Source: Porogramme epimiltina
Lineage: Eukaryota > Basidiomycota > Agaricomycetes > Polyporales > Polyporaceae
Direction of reading: 5' to 3'
Assembly (NCBI GenBank): GCA_900155495.1
Contig: FTLJ01000215.1
Span: 1-64,000 of the forward strand
DNA length: 64,000 bases
A program made the translations under genes and the position numbers. The notes beneath the pieces were generated by a model. It searched no databases. It was given only the letters and a program-made list of their open reading frames with translations, and was not told where the DNA came from. Positions 11,024 to 20,235 of the stretch are shown here, piece after piece (position 1 is the first letter of the stretch; every line of letters begins with the position of its first letter).

Positions 11024-11275
11024 TCTGTTCCCGGCGCTCAAGTGCGTCCTTTTTGGGCTGGTGTCGCCAGGGCAGGGCTTGGAGCTGCAGGGGTGGGCCG
11101 CGCGCACGCCGCTGCACGTCTCGCACATCGAATTTTGGCCGAAGATCGCCTCGCGACTACGCCAGGTGTGTGTCCTCTTCTATAGCCTGAGGAGCAGTTC
11201 GATCTAACGCGTTTCGTCTCAAAAGCGTCCGGCGAGCTTAAAAGGCTGGAGAGCATCATCGTGCAGCCGCACGCG
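11024..11275 (+). pseudogene. Truncated copy of G1 (psi-G1)
   Basis: From 11024 the sequence matches G1 from about base 5838 onward: FPALK, then LELQGWAAR, VSHIEFWPK, then an intron and SGELKRLESIIVQP. There is no F-box half and no start codon. Small gaps have removed residues. The second-exon match stops at 11275 after CCGCACGCG and jumps to what is the 3' flank in G1, so the GCW end and stop are deleted. It begins at the tandem-duplication junction, which explains the missing 5' half. Confidence 0.85.
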
Positions 11276-11579
11276 TTTTGACATCTCCAGCCGGATTGTC
11301 CATAGGGAGCTTGTCTTGTCTCTAGGTATGTATCCCTTTTGCTCAGTCTAGCTGCAACTCGGCCAGACAGCAAGTTGCAATGCCGCATGAGTATGCATGT
11401 TGCAAGATGGTCTTGGCCCAGCGGTTGTTTTCCTGCGAACCACCGAAGAGGAAAGGAGTTCGAAGGTGCGGTCCGTTTGTATCGAGGCCACAATAACAGC
11501 AATCACTTTCTCCGCTCATACATAACTACGACTCCCCACGCGCCTCGTCGACGCCCCAACCCGGCGCGCCGTCCCCCAC

Positions 11580-12651
11580 ATGCCCTCGCTGCAAGATTTG
11601 CCCACGGAGCTCCTCGAGCAAATCTTCCTTTTCGCATGTACCGACGGCGGGCGCTCTCGCTCGTCTCCCCCCGCATCTGCGCCGCGCGCGCTTCCACTCT
11701 ATCGCGCTTTTCTACGCCCTTCTCGCGCGCGAACACGTCCTGGTCCCTAGCGACCCCCGCGAGTCCGCCACCGCTGCCTCAATTCCCTGCCCTGGAGGCC
11801 CCGCTACTTGGGCGGCGTCCGCCCGGTCGTGCACATACACACGGTACCCGCCCCTGCGCCGCCCTTACATCCAGGTCCCCCCGGTGCCCTCCCCTACGCT
11901 CGGCAACGACTTCGCGCAGCTCTCGCTGTACGCGCGCGGCATACAGGAGGACGCGCGGGGGCGCGCGCGGGAGCCACAACTCGCGCGTGAGCAGCAGACG
12001 TGAGCACGCTCGTGCAGGTGCTCGTGCGCGACCTGAACACGCTCTGCGTTGTCGTCGCGCGCGCTTCCGCACCGCGCGCGGAAAGCGGCGACGGTGATGG
12101 CGGTGGCGGCAGAATGCAGGAGGGCGGGTTCCCGCTCCTCCGCGAGCTGACGGTTGCTGGGGCGCGTCCAAAGTTCGTCTTCACGCGGGCAGAGGAGGCG
12201 GTGGAAGGGACTGTCGGGGCGGGAGCTAAGGGGGCGTGCTATTTCCGAGCTTGTAGAGGCTGCATATCTCTCCGTCGCCGTGGACAGGGTTGTGTCACTC
12301 TCCTGAGGACCCGGATACGCTGCGTCTCAACATGTGGGTGGGAAGGTAGGTGGTCCGAGAATCTTCCCACCACAGTATAACCGCCTGAGCGCGGTTCTTG
12401 CGGCGAGAAGCAGAGACGAGGAGGCAAAGGAAGGAGTTGGTTCGGAGGAGAGCCTCGGAACGCCATCCGGAAGGTGAGCACATGGTGCGCGCGGTACATT
12501 GATGATCATACTGATGTAAGACAATAAGAATCGATGAGAGCACCTGCCAGAGAAGCCGGGCAGCGGGCGTAGGATACAGAACATACGGAAAGGGGAATAC
12601 AGACAGATTAGTAGTGATCGGGTTCTGAGAAACGTGGTGCTCACGGTGTAG
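11580..12651 (+). pseudogene. Broken copy of G2 (psi-G2)
   Basis: The start matches G2 (MPSLQDLPTELLEQIFLFAC). A 13-base deletion after GACGGCGGGCG near 11654 then shifts the frame, and further gaps follow. Pieces in the right frame return at 12000-12190 (QEGGFPLLRELTVAGARP). From about 12350 to 12618 the G2 sequence is replaced by about 270 unrelated bases. The match then resumes at GGTTCTGAGAAACGTGG up to the ancestral stop at 12649-12651. The upstream CCAAT and TATA boxes are also lost. Not expected to make an F-box protein. Confidence 0.85.
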
Positions 12652-13025
12652 ACCCAGATCCGTCATGGCTCACTTATATACTCGACAACTCGTACCGGGA
12701 TTTGTTGCCCATAGATTGCAACTTCAAGTTTGCGCAATCGCTCTTACAATGTGGCTCCGATAATAAGCGTGCATTACTGCGGAATTTCACTAATCTACTA
12801 TATGAAATAATCAATGATTATACTTACGTAATATAAGTTCACTTGGCGACCACTCGATTCCAGTCTCTGACCACCTGCGTCCACTACGTCCAAACCACTT
12901 CTTCCTCAGAATAGTCCTGGGTAAGCCCTTTCCAATGCTTGCCTCTGCAGTCTCCTCTACTAAGCAAGCGGGACCCATCGATAGAATTAGATGTTTCTTG
13001 CTGCTCGCGCGCTCGAGATTTCAAC
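12652..13025. other. Spacer before G3'
   Basis: About 370 AT-richer bases that match parts of the 8071-8457 spacer in order. No gene was seen. It presumably holds the G3' promoter. Confidence 0.55.
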
Positions 13026-14074
13026 ATGAATCAACTTCCCTTCGAGCTGCTCGACCAAATCTTTACCCTTGCATGCACTGATGGAGGCCGCACCGGCCAC
13101 TCTCTCTCGCTCGTTTCCACACATATTCGCGCTGCATCACGCGCCGCCCGCTTTCACACTCTTGCTCTCGTTCCTGGAATACCCATCCGCGTCTCCCAAC
13201 TGCTCAACTGCCTGACGAAGGAACGCGAAACCGGACGTGACTTCGGGTATACCCCGAAGATCAAGCATCTATGTCTATCCATGATCCTGGAGCTCATTTT
13301 CGGCGCTCAAAGAGGACATACTAGAACGACGGTGGACCCAGACAGCGTGCATTACGAGGCGAACGTCTCCGCGCTCGTAGCTCTCACTGCGCCGGACCTC
13401 GAGACGTTCTGCTTTGTCAACTATGTGGTCTTACCCCCAAACACCCGAGCGCTTACCAGCGTCGCGTGTGGTGCGGCTGGGTTCCCCGTGCTGCGCGAGC
13501 TCACACTCGTGGGGAGCTATCCGTTCGCGGAAGCGGAGCTTACGGTCACGACGATCATGCCTCAGCTAGAGCGCCTACACCTCATCGTCCCTGGCTCTGG
13601 GAGCTGCGTGGAAGGAATGGACCTCACGCTGTGGCCCCAACGCGCGCCGCGACTAACACACTTCCGTCTCTCAAACGTGCTACATATACCACCTGGATTG
13701 GGCCCGATGCTCGGTGCGTGCTCCCTTTCGCGTGTGCGCTCCCTCGTTGGCAGAAGGGGTGACTAATGTAAGGTGAAGGCGTAGACGGCGACCACATCGG
13801 GCCGCCCCTCCTCCCCAACCTCAAAGTTGCCATCATACGACTTAGGGCAAAGCCTCCGCAACTGCCGGGCGAATGGATGATCGCGTTACCTCGCCGCCAG
13901 GCTCTCCGCCGTCGCACGATAGATCAACTAAACACGATACAGGCCGCTGCAATGTTGACTGTCCTGCTAGAGGAGCAAGAGCCCCTAATTCGGAACCGCG
14001 ATTGGGAGCAAATTACTAAAACGGAGTGGTTGGAGAGGCTTCAGGGACGTACTGGGTGTTGGGCCGCAGAGTGA
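13026..14074 (+). CDS. F-box/LRR-like protein, duplicate member G3'
   Basis: Intact duplicate of G3. Exons 13026-13713 and 13785-14074 give 325 residues. The 71-nt intron has the same length and borders (GTGCGT to GCGTAG) as in G3. The F-box-like start is MNQLPFELLDQIFTLACTDG, and LRR-like lines are FPVLRELTLVGSYPF, MPQLERLHLIVPG and LTHFRLSNVLHI. The end is WLERLQGRTGCWAAE. The hinge region (about residues 95-120) is the most diverged from G3, while the F-box half and the LRR-like lines are conserved. The open frame suggests it is still functional. Confidence 0.85.
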
Positions 14075-14391
14075 CGGATTGATCACGTACCCAGCCATGC
14101 AAGTGTACCCAGTAGTGCAAGCACACATACCAGCCGCGCCCCGTCATCTTAGGGTAGCCGAAGTCATGGTGGATGCGTGTCTCCAGTGAGACTTTTCCTC
14201 CTCGTATGTGACGTAGTAAGTACTACTTAAGGTCCGTGTAGTATCAGGAACAAGCTGTGTATTTACATAATCAACCATCAATCATTCAGTCGCCCATGGG
14301 TGCTGACACGTTTATAATCCTCAAGGCACTAACATTTGTTTTCATCCTCCTCGCTAGTACTGCAGGGTCTGCTGGACCTGTACCCACCGAC
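14075..14391. other. G3'-G4' spacer
   Basis: About 320 bases that match the G3-G4 spacer in segments, including AACAAGCTGTGTATTTACAT found before both G4 copies. This shared stretch 100-150 bases before each start is the best candidate for a common promoter. No gene seen. Confidence 0.55.
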
Positions 14392-15472
14392 ATGGACAAA
14401 CTCCCGCTAGAACTGTTAGAAGATATCTTCGTCCTTGCATGTAGAGATGGAGGACGCACAGGTTGTGCGCTCTCCCTCGTCTCCGCACACATCCGCGCCG
14501 TATCCCGGGCTATCCGCTTTCACACCATTTGTCTCAGCCCCAGCACGCCGCTCCGCATCTCAAAATTGCTCTGTTCCGTCGAAAAAGAACGCGATGTAGG
14601 GCGGGAACTTGGCCGTGTCCCGAAGATCAAGCATTTGGCTGTGGTCCCGTGGGGCCCATGTATACATTCCTCCGATGAAGATTCCGATTCAGAGTCTTCA
14701 GAAGAAATCCAAGGGGTAGAACCAATTGCAAGACCCACGACTGCCGACAAGGACAGCTATGCCACAGATCTTACCGCTCTCCTCCGCCTCGCCGCACCAG
14801 ACCTCGAGACACTTTGCTTCGCCAACCGCGTCACTGCCCACTGCTTCCCGACTAGCATTGCCCTGTCGGATGCCGATTGCGGCACAGGAGGGTTTCCGAC
14901 GCTGCGCGAGCTTATCCTCGTCGGAAGCTATCCGTTCACGGACAGCGTTGATGACTCCGCTGCTATCGTCATGCCTCGTCTAGGACGCCTGCACCTGGTT
15001 ATCCCACGCTTCGGGTCGCAAACGACGGGGATGGAGCTCTCGCTCTGGGCGAAGCGCGCCCCGCGCCTGACACACCTTCGCCTTTCAAACGTCATGGGGC
15101 TGCCTGAAGGGATGGATAAAGTCCTCAGTGCGTCTTTAGCTCCTCGTCCGTCTCCAGTTCCGTTCTGACTTGACTGATCGCGGATGCTTCCTAGGCTCGG
15201 CTGCTCCGCCTCTGTTTACACACCTCAAAGCTGCCATTGTACAGATACGACCAGAGCCTCCGACCCTGCCCAGTGGCCGGACGCCTTCGTACCCTAACCG
15301 GATTACCCGCCGCAACACGATACGGTGGCTGAACTTGATGCAGGGACTCGGCGAGCGGCCTCTTCGTCTGATACACAGCGAGGATAGACAAGTGTGGCGC
15401 CGTGACTGGGAGGTAGACGTAATAAGAGAGTGGGAGGAGAGGCTTCAAGGGGGTGCGGGATGCTGGGAGTAG
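14392..15472 (+). CDS. F-box/LRR-like protein, duplicate member G4'
   Basis: Intact duplicate of G4. Exons 14392-15127 and 15195-15472 give 337 residues, with a 67-nt phase-1 intron. The first 20 residues are identical to G4 by eye. LRR-like lines are LRELILVGSYPF, MPRLGRLHLVIP and LTHLRLSNVMGL, and the end is WEERLQGGAGCWE. The linker is SSDEDSDSESSEE, replacing the Phe/Asp repeat of G4. An in-frame ATG at 14257 would add 45 residues with a hydrophobic stretch. I prefer 14392 because it matches G4, where upstream codons are not conserved. Confidence 0.85.
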
Positions 15473-15605
15473 TAAAGATGGGCCGCCATACTAGCCTGAG
15501 CGAGTCGTGGCATGCCGCATGGCCCATTATGGAGCGCTACTTATGCAGATATCTTGACATCCGACCTCCGATATTCACGGCGATTACTGGCGTTTTGACA
15601 ATCTA

Positions 15606-16033
15606 TTTCCACGCAGGACTTTACTGCCCGCGAGGTTGCAAAGCCTTTCGACATTTCGTCATCAAAGTCATTGGTGTGTTAGCCGCCATTGATGTACATT
15701 CTTGACTCATTCTTTCTCAGGTGTTGTTCATTTTATCCTCGTGGTTGATCGTGCGACCTTAAGACCGCCAAGGTCGACACTCGTGACGGCTCAACGTGGC
15801 CTGCGCGGACATCAATACTTGCTTATCGTGAGGAAGTTCGAGGGGATGTTTCCTAACGCCGCTCCAAGTTGCGAGATGCTGTGTACGTCCAAGTATAATC
15901 CCCCACGTTGCTGGTATGCCAGGGACTGCCTTTTTCCTTACGGCGACGAATTCGGAGTATGAGCTTGAGCTTACGAGTGTTGGCAGGAAAACTAGTATGA
16001 TGCACTTAATCCTTGTGCTCCCCCGTATCACCC
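15606..16033. other. Intergenic, no gene seen
   Basis: About 430 bases after the end of the duplicated block. Short open frames only. The end of the match to unit 1 lies at its left edge. Confidence 0.5.
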
Positions 16034-17143
16034 ATGATGGCCCATCGACAGCTCCCACCCGAGATCGTCGAGTACATCGTCGATTGCCTATGCAACGACG
16101 TGGCCACTCTTCGATCATGCACTCTCACATGCCGCACACTTCATATTCGCAGCCGCCACCATCTATTTCATTCCATTGGAATCGACTCGGGTATCCGGGT
16201 CCCTCACTCATTATCTGTGCTCTTGATAGAAAAACCTGCTTTACGATCACTCATCCATTCGGTGACCGTCATCCTTTCTTCTAAATCACCGGGGAACATC
16301 CTCCATGAAGCCGCTTTGATTGTCCTCCTCCCCTACCTCCCGAATCTCAATGAATGGCAATTCCGCTTTGACGGCAGCGAATCAAGGACACTGCCGACTC
16401 TCGGGTTTCGACCAATTGCACTCGCCTGCATGCGGGAATATTGTTCTCTCAAGGCGTTGCACCTGAGCCGATGCGCCATAACGTTCTCCGACCTCTCACG
16501 CATCTTGGAACTGTTGGCCCTTAGGACATTGGATATCGCGAGGGTCGCCATTAATGTGCCCCCTGCGCTAACCCTCACCCGCGTGAGACCGCTCCCGCGA
16601 CGTAAAATAGATTTGACCGATCTAGCGGTGAGTCCCGGAATGCTCGTGCAGGAGTAGTGTGACTTACTCGCAGTGTGTCACCAGGTGAATCTAGATCACA
16701 TCCCCGTTGTTCTACCGGCTCTCAACTTGAGGACGCCGAAACTCAGACGACTAATGCTTGACGCTTCGCGGTATCACAACCCGGAACACGCTCTGCACAT
16801 CGACGTCGGTGAGCCGTTACAGGTATTCTCCAGGCCCATATACACATTAATGTCCTTAGCAGCAGTGATTCTGGATAATCTGTCGCGGTTTCGCACCATA
16901 GGCGCACTCTTTCTCCACGCCGATACCGACCCCCAGAGCGTCTATCGTGGAGTTATTGAACATTTCAAGGGGATGAATGTCACGCCACACGTTCACGTCA
17001 ATCGGCTGTTCCTCGGACATTGGCAAGATACCTCGTCACGGGCCAAAGATATCAGTTTTCTGCTGATAAGAGTGGCGAGGCTACGTCGTATGGAGTGGGA
17101 GATCAAGCGTCTGGTGGCAGGCTGTAGCCCGTATTTGCACTGA
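16034..17143 (+). CDS. F-box protein, different family from the cluster
   Basis: Exons 16034-16627 and 16685-17143 give 350 residues, with a 57-nt phase-0 intron (GTGAGT to CACCAG). The N-terminus fits the short F-box-like pattern common in agaricomycetes: LPPEIVEYIVDCLCND, then TLRSCTLTCRTLHIRSR and HHLFHSIGI. LRR-like lines follow (LKALHLSRCAITFSDLSRIL, LALRTLDIARVAI). It lacks the DGG insert, the phase-1 intron and the GCW ending of the G1-G4 family. It probably neighbours the cluster without belonging to it. Two start codons (16034 and 16037) are adjacent. Likely an SCF adaptor; target unknown. Confidence 0.75.
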
Positions 17144-17288
17144 TATCCTAACTTTACTCCCCTGCCATGTTTCCAAGGATATTAGAGGTCAGGCAAGGTT
17201 TGTGTAACACCCTATGATATTGCCTCGCATACAACGTAGATACACTTTCTCTCAACGCTTCACTCGAAATTCTCATGTTTCAGTTAGT

Positions 17289-18389
17289 TTATCCTTGCCA
17301 GACCGGGGGTCCCGGAATGGTGTAGGTCGTGACACCCTGTACGACCACTATTTAGCAGCCGAAGAAATGACTAGCAGTAAGGACATACGGGTTGAGAGTA
17401 AACGTCGATGTTCACGCTCGGGTCGGACATGGAGTATGCTCCTGGGAACTTCACGAGGTAGTCGCCTGATGGTTGGGCGGTGCCAGAGCCCTATCATGGG
17501 AAGAAAGTCGTAAGGAGTGGTGAATGGTCACGGGAAGACGGCGGGCATACGGTGATGATCAGCTGAGCACACTCAGGGTAGAACTGGGGCTGGTTCGGGG
17601 TGTGGATTGCGAGAAGCTAGATGGACGGGCCGCGCCGTTTAGCCAAATGGCATAGTGTGAAAGGTGGGGTGAGCTTGCCTCGTGGCGAAGGAAGTAGTTG
17701 CCAGGGGCGAGGGACGCAGGGATGTTGATGGTCCAGCTGCTGTTCTGAGCGACAAGCTCGCCTTGGCCCCACAGTCCCGTCGGGAGATCACCGGAAATGA
17801 GACCAGCCTCGTTTATCTTGAACTGCGTTACAGACTCGTGGGTAAGCGACATGAACACGCAGGATAATGAACGCAGTACGCACCCACTCGAGGTCCGAAG
17901 TCGTTGCCGTCGTGCAGTCCCCGTTGCAGTTCGCCATGTAGACCATCACAGGACCAATGGTGTGCGGCCAGGTGCTACGTTTCCACGAGGTCAGAATCTT
18001 CTTTGGAGATGGAGCCTACAGTTGAAGGAGACACAAACTCACTTCCAATAGGCAATGACTTGCGTCCCCGCGGCAACGGTAGCGGAGAGTTGGCCGGAGC
18101 CAAGGTTTGCGCCGTTAGTGTTGCAGGAGAGGAAAGAGTCTGTCGGGTCCGTGATGGGGTTATAGGTGTCCCACTCGCGCTGGATGCTACTCTGGCCAAC
18201 AGGTGTGTTGTACGCCTTGAAACTATCGGTGCCAAGCACATCAGTCGGAGGAGATCAATGTCCATCAGTCGAAGGGACTCGCCCTTCATAGGTTGTCCCA
18301 CCGATGTCGTAGCTCAAGACACCGCCGTGGGCGGCGACGTGGGCGACACCAAGTGAGAGTGCTGCGGCGACGGCGGCGGCGGCGATCAT
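17289..18389 (-). CDS. AA9 lytic polysaccharide monooxygenase
   Basis: Secreted copper enzyme that oxidatively cleaves cellulose or related beta-glucans. Seven exons (18389-18283, 18222-18043, 17974-17884, 17822-17679, 17616-17551, 17490-17389, 17336-17289) give 245 residues. A 20-residue signal peptide ends in HVAA, leaving His21 as mature residue 1 (HGGVLSYDIGG), the first histidine-brace ligand. The second is His100 in NTWPHTIGPVMVY; the axial tyrosine is Tyr187 in QFYPEC. The IQREWDTYNPI stretch and the ending TTYTIPGPPVW are typical of the family. The loop between His179 and Gln185 seems about three residues short. There is no CBM1 domain. Two introns (18223-18282 and 17617-17678) must use GC donors to keep the family sequence. 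Confidence 0.93.
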
Positions 18390-18465
18390 GCTGAAATTTG
18401 GTGTGCTGCAGGTTCTCTGTGAGAAGGAGTGGTTGCACGGAGAGCATGGCCTCCTACAGGCATGG

Positions 18466-18473
18466 TTTATATA
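18466..18473 (-). promoter_or_regulatory. TATA box of the AA9 gene
   Basis: On the minus strand this reads TATATAAA, 77 bases before the AA9 start codon. That is normal spacing for a strongly regulated fungal gene. Confidence 0.6.
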
Positions 18474-19111
18474 GGCTGTGGAGGCCACGCCTTCCATGCC
18501 ACTGTAGCACGCATCTGGGCCATGCCACAGCCAGATACTACTCTCTACGGTGAATGCATAGGATGTTTCTCGGGTGAAGTGGAGCAATACCTTGCGGCAA
18601 ATTGTGACGGCATGTCGGCATTCCAGTCGTCGACCATGATCAACGCAGTCGGAAGACTGGTGTCAGGCGCTCTCAGAGAGTGCAGATGACCAGCGGAGAA
18701 AACGCTGTCGTCACCGTCTCTGGGGTGTTAGGCCACAGAACATGAATTGAGAAGCCGAGCCAAAATTATAGAGGCTGTGTTGCACTCTGCGGGACCGCGG
18801 TGGAGCAAAATGTTCGGTGATTCTACAGGGTATGAATAGGTCATCAGTTTGGTTAGGGTGGTGAATAAATAGAATGGCTAACTTTGCGCGTCCTTCATGT
18901 ACATCCACATGATCTTCAAGAAAGCACACAACGCACTGCGGCTCGTTTTTCCGTTTGGCGACTGACACGACTTAGGTTCACGTATGCTATGCCGAGTATA
19001 GCTCCCAAAACAATGTTCCGGGGTTCAGTCGTGGAGCAAGCGAAAGCCTGGCCTCGGTGATCTCAGTCGAATAAGTCGACGGTGGTTCGTCAAACAAGTT
19101 CAAGCTCGACA
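18474..19111. other. Intergenic upstream of AA9
   Basis: About 640 bases between the AA9 TATA box and the transposon-like element. No gene recognised. The AA9 regulatory region is presumably here, and the element sits about 720 bases upstream of that gene. Confidence 0.5.
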
Positions 19112-19835
19112 CACGGCGGGCATTTCCGAATTTTCTCTCTATGAAAAGCCGAGACGAAGTCGAGACACGTGGCTTCCGTTTTCATGACCTTTTGGTACAA
19201 TTTTCCGAGTACGCGATGTTAAACCTTTGTCCCACTTTTCTGCCAATGAATGTGATCACGTGTGCACACAAACATGTTTCCCCTGGGCGTGATAACAATC
19301 ATTTAAGGCGGAATAGTACAGCGGAAAGTGGACCAGTGAGGCGGAGAGTGCACTAAAGCAGAAGGGAGTGAAGGAGAGCAGAACGGCGAAGGCGAGTGGC
19401 GCGGCGCGGCACCGCGCATAAAAGAGGGTGCGGGAACAAACAGGCCAAAATGGAAGTGCGCGATGGGCAGTAGCAAGGCGGCAAGGAGTGGCAGGGAGTG
19501 GGGAGTGGTGGGAAGCGGCAGGGAGCGGTGAGGAGCGACGAGGGGTGGAGTAGTGCGGCGCATATAATATCTGGATTCTGTGTTGAAGGTAGCTCAGTGC
19601 AGTGAGGAGCGGCCTGGCGTGGCGGCCGTTGGGGAATTGACCAGCAAGCATAGATTTTCGGGCATAGATGTTACCTTTTCTTGTTGATCACGTGATCCAC
19701 ATGTACAAAAACCTGACAAACAGGGAATTATCGTAAGCTCAGAAAATGTTGTGAAAACCTTTCGAAAATGGAAGCCACGTGTCTGGACTTTGTCTCGCCT
19801 TTTCACGAGGAGAAAATGCGGAAATGCCCGTCGTG
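19112..19835. mobile_element. Non-autonomous DNA transposon (MITE-like) with long inverted ends
   Basis: The ends are inverted copies: the left begins CACGGCGGGCATTTCCG at 19112, and the right, read on the minus strand from 19835, begins CACGACGGGCATTTCCG. Comparing the first 72 bases by eye gives 62 matches; weaker similarity continues inward. The element is about 724 bp and codes for no transposase. Its middle (19370-19560) is purine-rich with repeated GGGAGTGG-like words. It is flanked by ACA on both sides (19109-19111, 19836-19838), a possible 3-bp target duplication. Together with the CAC ends this would fit the CACTA/CMC group, but that assignment is inference. Confidence 0.75.
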
Positions 19836-20235
19836 ACAGTGAGCCGCACCTCCCTGGGTGGCGAGTGATGATGTGTTACATAATATGCCAAACGTGGCAG
19901 CCACCTGCCTCCGCCAGGCTAAAACCGTCACACATGCCACCATGCAAGACGAGCGTCGACTTAGTGATTACAGTGACGGGAAGTGTGGGATTTAATAACG
20001 GAGGGTGAGTAATTGCATTGAAGATGCACGCGATCACGAAGTAGAGACTACAACATATCTGGTGGAGACATAACATGCAGAGACATATACATACGTGAAT
20101 AAATGTGGATGAAGACGGAAGAGGTCATGCTCGTGCGTTGTCGTACAGGTGCCAGCTCTATGTAAGGAAAGATCATGCAAACATCATCATTAATTAATGG
20201 CGCAGCCAATGGAAGGTCCCTGAGCACAGGCAGTG
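19836..20235. other. Intergenic, no gene seen
   Basis: About 400 AT-richer bases between the transposon-like element and the stop codon of the WW-like gene. Only short open frames. Confidence 0.5.

Larger units (their letters stand above)
5839..15605 (+). repeat. Tandem segmental duplication, two units meeting near 11024
   Basis: Unit 1 (about 5839-11023) holds the G1 tail, G2, G3 and G4. Unit 2 (about 11024-15605) holds psi-G1, psi-G2, G3' and G4' in the same order and strand. At the junction, bases just left of 11024 (TATTCACGGCGA, then GTTTTGACA) match those ending unit 2 at 15572-15600. Bases just right of it match the G1 interior at 5840. This is what a head-to-tail duplication creates. 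Confidence 0.85.

Noticed and set aside
14257..14391. Upstream start for G4' adding a hydrophobic N-terminus like a signal peptide
   Set aside because: The extension is not preserved as coding sequence in the duplicate G4, and the conserved protein begins at the later ATG.
15702..15962. 86-codon frame after the duplicated block as a separate gene
   Set aside because: No start context, domain or splice pattern; composition like the surrounding spacer.
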